Assembly (NCBI GenBank): GCA_031275285.1
Contig: JAISOY010000225.1
Location: 1-59,570 of the forward strand
Direction: 5' to 3'
DNA length: 59,570 bases
Source of the DNA: Bacteroidales bacterium
Lineage (GTDB): Bacteria > Bacteroidota > Bacteroidia > Bacteroidales > UBA4181
Shown: positions 34,563 through 43,079 of the stretch, one piece after another
How the letters are laid out: every line of letters begins with the position of its first letter
Position numbering within the stretch: the stretch's first letter is position 1
The notes under the pieces: generated by a model
Seen by the model: the letters and a program-made list of their open reading frames with translations, nothing else
The model's database searches: none
What the model was told of the DNA's origin: nothing
Translations under genes and position numbers: made by a program

Positions 34563-35213
34563 TTAACCTGTTCCTGATTCTTCAAAAATGGATAATTCAA
34601 ATTGAGCGGATTGAATAAAGGCATCAGTCATCATTTTTTGTTCAGGGAGAGACACTCCCTTTCCGATATCTTCAACCATTTCAATAAATTGTTCGGTAAG
34701 TATGGTATATGTTCCTTCTGCGTAAGTAAGGATAAATTTTTGGTATGGGTTGTCAGGAGTCTGCTTTTCCAATAACAGTTGTCCGGAACAGGAGTATATC
34801 CAGAAACAGGGAAGCAGAGCCGCAGCAGCCGTTTCAAAGGAAGAATGATGAACTTGGTACAAAAGAAAATCACAATAAGCTTTGAATGCTGGCGATAATT
34901 CTTTTGCTTCCGGGACATTATAAAAACCCAGGTATTCATCATGCAGGATTTTTTCGTTTCCGATGGCATCATCTGCCAGGGTCTGTAGAAGTGTGGCGGA
35001 TGTAGTATCCGGAGCTTTATCGGACAGGATTTCCAATGCTTCATAGTCTTTATGCAGATATAGTATATCCTGGGATAAGTAGTGGGCAAAAGCTGTTTTG
35101 CTTAATTTTCCGTTGGCCAGTTGAACAAAGAATATGCTATGGGTGATCTGTTGGTATATTCCATCGATGCTCTGCCACAGGTTTGAGGTAAATGTTCCTT
35201 TAGGATGCATCAT
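34563..35213 (-). CDS. tenA: TenA family aminopyrimidine aminohydrolase (thiaminase II)
   Basis: A 216-aa all-helical protein. It salvages thiamine by hydrolysing amino-HMP from degraded thiamine to HMP, the substrate of ThiD. The probable nucleophile is the Cys of LPCFWIYS near residue 135, as in other TenA proteins, and ILTYAEGTYTILTEQFIEMV matches the C-terminal active-site helices. The ATG at 35213 overlaps the thiD stop (TAATG), giving translational coupling. An ATG at 35222 is also possible. It is the last gene of the TPP-regulated operon. Confidence 0.9.
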   Translation of the reverse strand: MMHPKGTFTSNLWQSIDGIYQQITHSIFFVQLANGKLSKTAFAHYLSQDILYLHKDYEALEILSDKAPDTTSATLLQTLADDAIGNEKILHDEYLGFYNVPEAKELSPAFKAYCDFLLYQVHHSSFETAAAALLPCFWIYSCSGQLLLEKQTPDNPYQKFILTYAEGTYTILTEQFIEMVEDIGKGVSLPEQKMMTDAFIQSAQFELSIFEESGTG

Positions 35214-36031
35214 TATTTCCAAAAATGATAGAAATGGTGAACCGGACCATGACCTTTTCCAATCTCATACAGGGTGCCATGAATGATGGCCTGGTTGATG
35301 TAATCTTTGGCATGCCTGATCGCATCGTTTAACGGAAGACCGTGCGCAATAAATGATGCCACTGCAGAAGAAAATGTACATCCTGTGCCATGTGTATTAT
35401 TTGTATGAATCCGCTTGGAGCGAAGTTCTATTATTTTGTCTTCTTCTGCATTGTAGAAGACATCTATTAACTCTTCATCGGTTGAATGTCCGGCTTTCAG
35501 CAATACGGACACTTTTCCGTTCAAAGACAGTTCTTTAGCGGCACTTATGAAGTCATCCTGTCCATTTATTTTATTCCCTAAAAGAATTTCTGCTTCAGGA
35601 ATATTAGGGGTAATGACCCGCATATTCGGCATCATTTCATTTTTTAGTGTGTCGATGGCCTCATCCTGTAATAATTTGTCTCCTGAAGTCGCAACCATCA
35701 CAGGATCTAATACAATGTTACGGATTGGATAACTCTTTAAGGTATCGTTTACAGTCCTGATGAGTTCTGAGGAATGCAGCATTCCTATTTTTATCGCGTC
35801 TGCACCGATATCATCCAATACAGACTTTATTTGTCCACGGACGAATGATACAGGTACCGGATGAACATCAGTAACGCCTAGTGTGTTTTCATCTACTACA
35901 GCAGTTATTGCTGAAGTACCGAAACAACCACATGCCGACATGGTTTTCAGGTCAGCCTGGATTCCGGCTCCACCGCTCGGGTCACTTCCGGCAATGGTTA
36001 GAACGCGCTTATAATGCATTTTCTCTTCCAA
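35213..36031 (-). CDS. thiD: Hydroxymethylpyrimidine (phosphate) kinase
   Basis: A 272-aa ribokinase-fold enzyme that phosphorylates HMP and HMP-phosphate to HMP-PP for thiamine synthesis. [20 protein letters not shown] near the N-terminus, [15 protein letters not shown], and the catalytic loop [18 protein letters not shown] are intact. It sits between thiE (5 nt upstream) and tenA (overlapping). A second Met at codon 5 could be the start. Confidence 0.95.
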   Translation of the reverse strand: MEEKMHYKRVLTIAGSDPSGGAGIQADLKTMSACGCFGTSAITAVVDENTLGVTDVHPVPVSFVRGQIKSVLDDIGADAIKIGMLHSSELIRTVNDTLKSYPIRNIVLDPVMVATSGDKLLQDEAIDTLKNEMMPNMRVITPNIPEAEILLGNKINGQDDFISAAKELSLNGKVSVLLKAGHSTDEELIDVFYNAEEDKIIELRSKRIHTNNTHGTGCTFSSAVASFIAHGLPLNDAIRHAKDYINQAIIHGTLYEIGKGHGPVHHFYHFWK

Positions 36032-36036
36032 GGATA

Positions 36037-36672
36037 CTATTGTTTTAAGTGTTCAGATACAATTGATTTCAATTTTTTTGCAGCACTTTCAGGATCCGGG
36101 GATGAAACAATGGCTGAGACAACTGCGATTCCATTGGCTCCGGCATCTATGATATGGGCAGCATTCGACGGTCCTATTCCACCAATGGCAACAGCCGGAT
36201 GGTTGGTGAATGACATCACTTGCCGTATTCCTTCCAGTTCAAATGGAACATGGGTATCGGTTTTGGTATCTGTACTGTACACAGGAGAAATACCAATATA
36301 GTCAACATCCATTGAATTTGCCTGGTGAGCCTGTTCCATATTTTCTACCGATAATCCGATAATTTTTCCATAACCTAAGATCCGGCGGGCAATGTTATAG
36401 GGCATATCGCCCTGTCCTATGTGCAGTCCATCGGCATCTGATGCCAAGACAATATCCAGCCGGTCATTAATGATTAATGGTACATTGACGTGCTGCAGCT
36501 TCTTTTTCAATCGGATAGCCAAGTTGACAAATTCACGTGTAGTGCATGATTTTTCACGTAATTGCACCATAGTCACTCCACCTTTTACAGCCTGTTCCAC
36601 AATCCATTCGATTTCTCTTCCTTTTGACAGGGAACGGTCTGTAACCAGATATAAACTCAGATCGAATGACAT
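36037..36672 (-). CDS. thiE: Thiamine-phosphate synthase
   Basis: A 211-aa TIM-barrel enzyme that joins HMP-PP and thiazole phosphate to thiamine phosphate. Visible motifs are LYLVTDRSL, VQLREKSCTTREF, DGLHIGQGDMPY and GISPVYSTDTKTD, followed by AIGGIGPSNAAHIIDAGANG for phosphate binding. It lies 4 nt after thiM and 5 nt before thiD. Confidence 0.95.
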   Translation of the reverse strand: MSFDLSLYLVTDRSLSKGREIEWIVEQAVKGGVTMVQLREKSCTTREFVNLAIRLKKKLQHVNVPLIINDRLDIVLASDADGLHIGQGDMPYNIARRILGYGKIIGLSVENMEQAHQANSMDVDYIGISPVYSTDTKTDTHVPFELEGIRQVMSFTNHPAVAIGGIGPSNAAHIIDAGANGIAVVSAIVSSPDPESAAKKLKSIVSEHLKQ

Positions 36673-36676
36673 AATT

Positions 36677-37471
36677 CTAATATTTCAGATGCCTGGAAAG
36701 TGTTTCTCCGGTTAAATGATACAATTCATCCAAAAAATGAACCTGCATGCTTCCCGGTCCTTCCGATTTCTTTGCAGCCAGTTCTCCCGCAATTCCCATT
36801 ACTGCCATGGCATGTGTTGCGGCTGATAAAAAGTCATGATTTACTGCGGCAAAGGCCCCTGTTACAGCCGATGCTGTACATCCCAGTCCGGTAACTTTGG
36901 TCATCAGCGGAGAACCGTTTTTCACAATCTTCACATCCTTACCGTTGGTGATAAAATCTTCTTCACCACTGATCACAATAACTGCTCCAGTCTGTTCGGC
37001 CAGTTTTTTTGATGCATCCAGGGCAGAGTCTGATGTTGCAGTGCTGTCAACACCTTTGGTGACGGTATTCTCTTTTGCCAGCGACATAATTTCAGACGCA
37101 TTTCCCCGGATAATTGATGGCTTACACTGATCGATAATTGTTCCGGCTACTTCGGAACGATAAGGTGTAGCGCCTACTCCTACCGGGTCAAAAACGACAG
37201 GAACTCCTTTGTCCCGGGCTGTTTTCCCGGCAAGAAGCATGGCTTCAACCCATTTTTTACTCAATGTACCCATATTAATCACTAAAGCCGATGCTATGAT
37301 TACCATGTCTTCCATTTCTTCCAGGGCATGTGCCATTACCGGAGAAGCGCCAAGTGCCAGAAGGCCATTGGCCGTATTATTCATTACTACGAAATTTGTA
37401 ATGTTATGAATCAGAGGTGATCTCTCACGTATTTGATTCAAATCCGATGTGAGTTTATTTATATCTATCAT
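36677..37471 (-). CDS. thiM: Hydroxyethylthiazole kinase
   Basis: A 264-aa kinase that phosphorylates the thiazole alcohol for salvage. It starts with the typical LIHNITNFVVMNNTANGLLALGASP segment and has VFDPVGVGATPYR, RGNASEI and the catalytic Cys in VTGLGCTASAVTGAF. It follows the methyltransferase gene by 6 nt. No thiC or thiazole synthesis genes are in the window, so this is a salvage operon. Confidence 0.95.
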   Translation of the reverse strand: MIDINKLTSDLNQIRERSPLIHNITNFVVMNNTANGLLALGASPVMAHALEEMEDMVIIASALVINMGTLSKKWVEAMLLAGKTARDKGVPVVFDPVGVGATPYRSEVAGTIIDQCKPSIIRGNASEIMSLAKENTVTKGVDSTATSDSALDASKKLAEQTGAVIVISGEEDFITNGKDVKIVKNGSPLMTKVTGLGCTASAVTGAFAAVNHDFLSAATHAMAVMGIAGELAAKKSEGPGSMQVHFLDELYHLTGETLSRHLKY

Positions 37472-37477
37472 TTTATA

Positions 37478-38176
37478 TTATTTAACAGCGTATATAGCCA
37501 CATAATCTCCACGGTCATACCCTTCACTGGGTTCTTCAACAGCATGATCCGAATATATCGGATGCCGGGTCAGGGTTTGTGCAAATTGGAAATTGCTGAA
37601 GCCTGTATCCTGAAGGATTTCAATTTTTTCGGATGTTGTTCTCCAATTAGCGATCTGGACGAATTCAATAGGATAAGGATCATTCGGATGGGTTCCTTTT
37701 AGTAAGGGATGGTCCCAGCTGCCGACAGCCTTTGCCAGGTTATAAAGCAATCCGTATGAACTTTCCTTGGGAACATCAATCGCAATAATTTTCCCTCCCG
37801 GGCATAATGCCTGATATGCCTTATTAAAGGCTTTTTCCAGGTCGTTAATATAGCTGGGGGTACCGTTAAATAGCACTACATCATACAAGGAAATTCCAAA
37901 ATCCGCATCTTCTGCCGTTCCTATTATAACGTTCATTCCTCTTTTTTCTGCAATAGCAGCCATGCCTTTGGATGGTTCGATCCCATTTTTTATGGTAATA
38001 CCATATTCTTTCTGTAAAAGCATTTCGAACAGGCCGCTTCCGCAGCCCACCGAAAGAATACGATCCGTCTTATTTAAAAAATGGGCCACTAATTTTAATT
38101 CCGAATACAATACATGTTTATTTTTAATGAACCATGCATCATATTGCTCTGCATATTGATCAAAACTTTTTTTCAT
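37478..38176 (-). CDS. SAM-dependent methyltransferase leading the TPP-riboswitch operon
   Basis: A 232-aa class I methyltransferase. Motif I is ILSVGCGSGLFEMLL (about residue 40), acidic motif II lies in NGIEPSKGMAAIA and motif IV is DVVLFNGTPSYI. A typical C-terminal CPGGKIIAIDVP follows. It has no signal peptide. It is the first gene after the TPP riboswitch and stands 6 nt before thiM, so its expression should fall when TPP is plentiful. Methylation is not part of known thiamine salvage. It may clear or modify a thiazole or pyrimidine breakdown product, or act on a precursor, but this is inference from position. Confidence 0.87.
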   Translation of the reverse strand: MKKSFDQYAEQYDAWFIKNKHVLYSELKLVAHFLNKTDRILSVGCGSGLFEMLLQKEYGITIKNGIEPSKGMAAIAEKRGMNVIIGTAEDADFGISLYDVVLFNGTPSYINDLEKAFNKAYQALCPGGKIIAIDVPKESSYGLLYNLAKAVGSWDHPLLKGTHPNDPYPIEFVQIANWRTTSEKIEILQDTGFSNFQFAQTLTRHPIYSDHAVEEPSEGYDRGDYVAIYAVK

Positions 38177-38191
38177 AAAAAAATATTAAAT

Positions 38192-38220
38192 AAAAAACCG
38201 CTTCACATAGTGAAACGGTT
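38192..38220 (-). terminator. Terminator of the TPP riboswitch expression platform
   Basis: On the minus strand AACCGTTTCAC, a short loop and TGAAGCGGTT (38196-38220) are followed by TTTT. The 5' arm contains ACCGTTTC, complementary over 8 bases to GAAACGGT at the 3' end of the riboswitch P1 helix. This gives mutually exclusive terminator and antiterminator structures. Confidence 0.8.
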
Positions 38221-38256
38221 GATATTTGGTATTTGAATCAATACAAAAATATTTGA

Positions 38257-38341
38257 CCGTTTCCCTACGCTGTTATTAAACATCTCAGGTTCAAGGGTGT
38301 TATCTCAGCCTGAAAAAATCAAGCACCCCTAACAGTACGGC
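38257..38341 (-). promoter_or_regulatory. TPP riboswitch (THI element)
   Basis: Reading the minus strand, the conserved THI-box pieces occur in order: AGGGGTGC, GGCTGAGAT, AACACCC, TTGAACCTGA, then AACAGCGTAGGGAA. GGGTG/CACCC form P2, TGTT/AACA close the pyrophosphate-sensing arm and CCGT/ACGG close P1. A terminator follows at 38192-38220. TPP binding should stabilise P1 and cause premature termination before the methyltransferase-thiM-thiE-thiD-tenA genes. Confidence 0.93.
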
Positions 38342-38343
38342 TG

Positions 38344-38374
38344 CAAATGTAGAAAAAATATCAATAAGTTCAAT
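38344..38374 (-). promoter_or_regulatory. Promoter of the TPP-riboswitch operon
   Basis: The minus strand has TACATTTG (38344-38351), an exact -7 match, and ATTG (38371-38374), three of four -33 bases, with 19 nt between. Transcription would start a few bases before the riboswitch. Confidence 0.65.
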
Positions 38375-38379
38375 CGATA

Positions 38380-39171
38380 CTAAACATTTATCGGACTTTG
38401 TATCTTTCTGACGAATGCAGTTATCGATTTCCGTGGTAAAAAACGGATAAAAAATAACATACAGCGGTTTTTCCACCCATAGACAGCAACAACTTTGCCT
38501 TTCATCATACAATGCCACCCATATTCGGCTACTTGTTTGCCTGTAGGTAATTTTCCAAATCTTTTGAATAGATTTGAGTTTTGGGCCATAGCAGTTGTTT
38601 CAAAATTTGTTGAAGTGGGTCCGGGACACAATACAGTGATGTTGATATTACTATTTTTTGCTTCATTGGCAAGGGCTTCGGAAAATGAAAGGACATAGGC
38701 CTTTGTCGCATAGTATACAGCCATTAAAGGTCCGGGGATAAATCCTGCAATAGATGAAACATTCAATATGCGGCCCTGGTTTCTTTCTCTCATTTTTTTG
38801 TAAATAATCTTGGTCAATTCCGTAAGTGTCACCATGTTCACCTGCATCATATCTGCTTCGGTTTCGTGATCGGTATATTCAAACGGGCCATATAGTCCGA
38901 AACCGGCATTATTGATCAAAACGTCCGGTACAATATTTCGTTGTTTCAATAATGCGACTATTTTTTCGGAAGCGTCGGGTTGAGAAAGGTCACATCCAAC
39001 AGCCAATACCTTAATTGAATGCGTTTTTTCCAGTTCTTCTCTTAATCGCATTAGCTTTTCAGCACTGCGGGCTATCAGAATTAAATTCATTCCCTGAGAT
39101 GCAGCAATGTTGGCAAATTCCAACCCAATACCGCCGGAAGCTCCCGTTATTAATGCATATTGAGATTCCAT
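38380..39171 (-). CDS. Short-chain dehydrogenase/reductase
   Basis: A 263-aa classical SDR using NAD(P). The nucleotide motif is ITGASGGIGLEF (residues 8-19), the NNAG motif is DVLINNAGFGLYG, and the catalytic Ser and YxxxK are in VSSIAGFIPG and YYATKAYVLSFSEAL. The substrate is not apparent. It lies 5 nt after lpxD and is probably in the same transcript. The thi promoter and riboswitch begin just after its stop codon. Confidence 0.88.
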   Translation of the reverse strand: MESQYALITGASGGIGLEFANIAASQGMNLILIARSAEKLMRLREELEKTHSIKVLAVGCDLSQPDASEKIVALLKQRNIVPDVLINNAGFGLYGPFEYTDHETEADMMQVNMVTLTELTKIIYKKMRERNQGRILNVSSIAGFIPGPLMAVYYATKAYVLSFSEALANEAKNSNINITVLCPGPTSTNFETTAMAQNSNLFKRFGKLPTGKQVAEYGWHCMMKGKVVAVYGWKNRCMLFFIRFLPRKSITAFVRKIQSPINV

Positions 39172-39176
39172 GCCGG

Positions 39177-40205
39177 TTATTTATCTGTTAGCTTTCTTTC
39201 CAGCTCATCTATTTTTTTCTTGATTGACGGCAGGTTTCTGACCAGTACATATGATTTCAGGCAATCCTGATAATCCGTGGCCGGGGTACCCAGTAATGTC
39301 TGGTCTGCTTTTTTTATGCTTGCATTCAGTCCCGATTGTGCTCCGATTTTAGTGCCGTCGGCAATAGAGATATGGCCTGCTAATCCTACTTGTCCTCCAA
39401 ACATGCAGTTCTTACCTATTTTACAGGATCCGGATATTCCTACCTGGGAAGCAATTACTGTATTTTCACCAATCTCCACGTTATGGGCGATTTGGACAAG
39501 ATTATCCAGTTTTACACCCCTGCGTATAATAGTTGATCCCATTGTGGCACGGTCCACACAGGTGTTGGCTCCGATTTCAACCCGGTCTTCTATGATAACA
39601 TTGCCTATTTGAGGTATTTTTTTGTAATCCGATTCGGATTGTGGTGCAAATCCGAAGCCGTCGGCTCCGATAACAACACCTGCATGGAACACGCAATCAC
39701 TACCGATCACACAATCATGATATATCTTCACTCCCGGATATAGGACGGTATTATTACCAATACGTACATTATCACCAATAAAAACATGTTGGTGGATTTT
39801 TACATGATCACCTATTTGCGCATTGTCTGAAATATATGAGAAAGCACCAACGAACAGGTTTTCTCCCAGTTGTGCGGTAGGCGATATAAAGACAGGGTCT
39901 TCTTTTCCTGTCTTTTCTTCCTTTGTTGATGCATAGAGATCCAGCAGCACAGCAAATGATTTATAGGCATCATCCACCTTTATCAGGGTGGCTTTTACAG
40001 GCTGCGCAATTGCTTGTGATTTGTTGATGATCACAATGCTGGACTCTGTTTGATAAAGGTATTTTTCATATTTTGGATTGGCAAGGAAACTCAATGCTCC
40101 GGAATGCCCTTCTTCGATTTTTGCAAAAGTGGAAACGATTGTCTCCGGATTTCCGACTATTTCACCCTGGAGATAGTCTGCAATTATTTGTGCTGTAAAT
40201 TTCAT
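39177..40205 (-). CDS. lpxD: UDP-3-O-acylglucosamine N-acyltransferase
   Basis: A 342-aa hexapeptide acyltransferase, third step of lipid A synthesis. The N-terminal uridine-binding domain ([18 protein letters not shown]) and a long left-handed helix are present, with the catalytic His probably in [16 protein letters not shown]. The ATG at 40205 gives the family length. Upstream extension to 40280 would cover the promoter. The usual neighbours lpxC-fabZ and lpxA are absent. Confidence 0.93.
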   Translation of the reverse strand: MKFTAQIIADYLQGEIVGNPETIVSTFAKIEEGHSGALSFLANPKYEKYLYQTESSIVIINKSQAIAQPVKATLIKVDDAYKSFAVLLDLYASTKEEKTGKEDPVFISPTAQLGENLFVGAFSYISDNAQIGDHVKIHQHVFIGDNVRIGNNTVLYPGVKIYHDCVIGSDCVFHAGVVIGADGFGFAPQSESDYKKIPQIGNVIIEDRVEIGANTCVDRATMGSTIIRRGVKLDNLVQIAHNVEIGENTVIASQVGISGSCKIGKNCMFGGQVGLAGHISIADGTKIGAQSGLNASIKKADQTLLGTPATDYQDCLKSYVLVRNLPSIKKKIDELERKLTDK

Positions 40206-40231
40206 CTTTGATATCATATGGTTTAATATGA

Positions 40232-40239
40232 CAAAAATA
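40232..40239 (-). promoter_or_regulatory. Putative -7 element of lpxD
   Basis: The minus strand reads TATTTTTG, an exact TAnnTTTG match 26 nt before the lpxD ATG. Confidence 0.5.
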
Positions 40240-40272
40240 ACGGTTTTTTCTGTAAAAGCTATATCAACATTA

Positions 40273-40298
40273 TAATCCACAAATAAGGTGGTGGATTA
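40273..40298. repeat. Inverted repeat between divergent lpxD and prc genes
   Basis: TAATCCAC (40273-40280) and GTGGATTA (40291-40298) are perfect reverse complements 10 nt apart. The half-site spacing fits a dimeric regulator, and the site lies about 35 nt upstream of the lpxD -7 box. Confidence 0.35.
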
Positions 40299-40410
40299 AC
40301 TTTAACCTTTAGGATAATAATATATCAAATCCCTTATGGTATAAGATTTGCAGGTTATTATAATTTATACTTTCTTTGTATATTGTAATTATATCTATAT
40401 CACTTATTGT

Positions 40411-42549
40411 ATGACATCATCTAAAAAGTATTCTTTGAAAAATACTAAGACCGGAATATTTATCCCTATTGCTATCATTGCACTTATTTCCATCTCGTTC
40501 CTTTATTCTTTCTGTAAGCGTTCGGAAAAAGATGAAGTTTTGATGCAAATGAATCTGCAGCTACTGAAAATGCAGCATTTTAATCCGCCGGAGATCAATG
40601 ACCAATTTTCTGAAAAAGCATTTATTGCCTATTTGAAAAAGATGGATCCGGCTAAATTATACCTGACACAGGAAGATATCCAGGAAATGTCGGAATATAA
40701 ATTCCAGATCGATGATCAACTGAATAGAGGAACTTATGAATTATATGATCTGTCTATTAAGATTCTGGATAAGCGGTATACTGAAACAAAAGGTTATTAT
40801 CATGAATTATTGTCTGGTCCATTTGATTTTTCACAGAATGAGAATTATGAAACCAATCCTGATAAGACTGATTGGCCTTCTAATAGTATTGAATTAAAAG
40901 ATGCCTGGAGAAAAGAATTAAAGTACCGTACTTTGGCAAATCTGTCTAATGCCTTGAAAGCACAGGATAATGCAACTGATTCCATCAAAGGGAAAAGTTA
41001 TGAGGAATTAGAATCCGATGCGCGGAAAAGAATACTAAAGTCATATGATGATATGTTTACATATCGAAGCAAATTAAGGGATGAAGATCGTTTCTCCTTG
41101 TATATAAACGCCATTACATCTGTTTTTGACCCGCATACACAATACCAGACTCCATCTGATAAGGAATCATTTGATATACAGATATCCGGACAATTTGAAG
41201 GTATCGGGGCACAATTGAGTCCTTCAGACGGTTATGCGAAAGTTATTATGCTGATTCCCGGTAGCCCCTCATGGAAACAAGGGGAATTGAAAGTAAATGA
41301 TCTCATTACAAAAGTAAAGCAAGAGAATGAGGAAGAAGCGGTAGATATTTTTGGAATGCTTTTGGATGATGCAGTAAAGCTTATCCGTGGAAAAAAAGGA
41401 ACTAAGGTCACACTTACTGTTAAACGGGCTGACGGTTCTGTTCATGATATCACGATTACACGTGATGTCGTGATTGATGAAGAGACTTATGCCAAATCGG
41501 CAGTGTTGACAGATTCTAAAAATAAAATAAAGGTAGGTTATATCTATCTTCCCAGTTTTTATGTCGATTTTAAGCAAACAGCTACCGGACGTTCCTCTTC
41601 TGATGATGTAGCTAAAGAGATTGAAAAACTGAAAAAAGAAAATGTACAGGGAATTATGCTCGACTTGCGGTCGAATGGCGGAGGCTCGCTCTCCGATGCT
41701 ATCAGGATGTCCGGATTGTTTGTAGATCAGGGGCCGGTAGTGCAGACCAAATATAATATTGGCTTACCGCGTGTATTAACTTCAGATGCTTCATTTTCGT
41801 CATCCTATGATGGGCCATTAGTAATTCTGGTGAATACCTTAAGCGCCTCGGCATCTGAAATCTTGGCTGCCGCTATGCAGGATTATCAAAGGGCTATTAT
41901 TATTGGAGGACCCAGCACTTTTGGTAAAGGAACAGTACAGGCAATTGCAGACCTTGATGAGTTAGTTGCCAATAATCCGGCATTAAGCAAACTCAAGCCC
42001 TTAGGATCCTTGAAAATGACTATTCAGAAGTTTTACCGGGTTAATGGCGGGTCGACACAGTTAAAAGGAGTAACCCCTGATATTATTCTGCCGGATCTAT
42101 ATAGTGAATTGGGTATCGGCGAACGTTTCGAAGATAATTGTCTGCCATGGACTTCCATACAACCTGCCCAATACAAGGTATGGAAAAATCCGGTAGCCGT
42201 AAAAAAAGTACAGAAAAAGAGTTATGATCGGACTTCTAAAAATAAAGCCTTTAAACTTTTATCGGAACAGGTGGATATTTTGAAACAGATGAGAGAGGAG
42301 AGTAGTGTTCCTTTGAATATTGATGAGTTTAGGAAAATAGAATCCAAACGAAGTGAAGAGAGTAAACGTTTTGATGAGCTAAGTAAAAACCAGACAAGTT
42401 TGAATATTGCTATTTTGAATGAGGATCAAGCTGCAATAGTAGGAGATACGGCCAAAATTTCCCGGTATGAAAAATGGATTGAAGATTTGAATAAAGACAT
42501 TTTTCTGGAAGAAGCAGTATCGGTAATCGGTGATATGAAAAATAAATGA
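40411..42549 (+). CDS. prc: Carboxy-terminal processing protease (Prc/Tsp, S41)
   Basis: A 712-aa periplasmic protease. N-terminal membrane anchor (about 12-34), Tsp N-terminal domain, PDZ domain (about 255-340) and S41 catalytic domain. The Ser-Lys pair is visible as SASASEIL and FGKGTVQ, after LRSNGGGSLSDAI. It trims C-termini of periplasmic proteins and envelope factors. The ATG at 40411 (MTSSKKYS) is chosen over a frame beginning 21 codons earlier. The next gene overlaps its stop by 4 nt. Confidence 0.92.
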   Translation: MTSSKKYSLKNTKTGIFIPIAIIALISISFLYSFCKRSEKDEVLMQMNLQLLKMQHFNPPEINDQFSEKAFIAYLKKMDPAKLYLTQEDIQEMSEYKFQIDDQLNRGTYELYDLSIKILDKRYTETKGYYHELLSGPFDFSQNENYETNPDKTDWPSNSIELKDAWRKELKYRTLANLSNALKAQDNATDSIKGKSYEELESDARKRILKSYDDMFTYRSKLRDEDRFSLYINAITSVFDPHTQYQTPSDKESFDIQISGQFEGIGAQLSPSDGYAKVIMLIPGSPSWKQGELKVNDLITKVKQENEEEAVDIFGMLLDDAVKLIRGKKGTKVTLTVKRADGSVHDITITRDVVIDEETYAKSAVLTDSKNKIKVGYIYLPSFYVDFKQTATGRSSSDDVAKEIEKLKKENVQGIMLDLRSNGGGSLSDAIRMSGLFVDQGPVVQTKYNIGLPRVLTSDASFSSSYDGPLVILVNTLSASASEILAAAMQDYQRAIIIGGPSTFGKGTVQAIADLDELVANNPALSKLKPLGSLKMTIQKFYRVNGGSTQLKGVTPDIILPDLYSELGIGERFEDNCLPWTSIQPAQYKVWKNPVAVKKVQKKSYDRTSKNKAFKLLSEQVDILKQMREESSVPLNIDEFRKIESKRSEESKRFDELSKNQTSLNIAILNEDQAAIVGDTAKISRYEKWIEDLNKDIFLEEAVSVIGDMKNK

Positions 42550-43013
42550 TATTCAGAAGGACCATAGCCGGATTATGTATTTTGTTGTACCTCACTGCAA
42601 CTATGGGGTTTTCTATCCATAAGTGTAGTCGTTGTGGCAATAGTGATGTTGGCTTTTGGTGTTTTTTCGAAAGTGGATCAACATGTTGCCGGTCCAATTT
42701 TTCATCTTGTGGTCATGAAAGATCGGATTTTTCCGGTTCTACATTCTATGGGATAAAAAAAGATATATCTGAAAATATTTGGAGTAAACAATGTTGTATT
42801 ACTGAGTCCCTGTTGTTTGATGAGGATGTTGAATGTATGGTGAATAATATAACCCAGAAAACAGAACAGGATGTTTTTATTTATGATCATGAATTACCTG
42901 TACAATTTGACTTTCCTCCGGTTCTGGTAAGTGCAGCATTTGAGAAAACCCACCCACCGGATAATTTTGCCAAAGTACCTTTAATCTATCAGGTTTGCCA
43001 ACTAAGATTGTGA
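42546..43013 (+). CDS. Cys-rich exported protein upstream of the TonB receptor
   Basis: A 155-aa protein with an N-terminal hydrophobic segment and GFSIHKCSRCG just after it. Further cysteines follow in FWCFF, STCCRS, SSCGHE and KQCCITE. The order (membrane segment, His/Cys motif, CC pair, Pro-Pro near the C-terminus) resembles the small HYC_CC_PP proteins of Bacteroidota, although the first motif here is HKC. These are commonly found beside a TonB receptor and an HMA protein, which is the case here, suggesting copper or heavy-metal handling. It overlaps prc by ATGA. Confidence 0.68.
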   Translation: MIFRRTIAGLCILLYLTATMGFSIHKCSRCGNSDVGFWCFFESGSTCCRSNFSSCGHERSDFSGSTFYGIKKDISENIWSKQCCITESLLFDEDVECMVNNITQKTEQDVFIYDHELPVQFDFPPVLVSAAFEKTHPPDNFAKVPLIYQVCQLRL

Positions 43014-43079
43014 TTGATTTATCTCCTGGAGTTTTTCAGAAGATGATTTTTCAATGATATATTTTAATCAGGCATTCTT

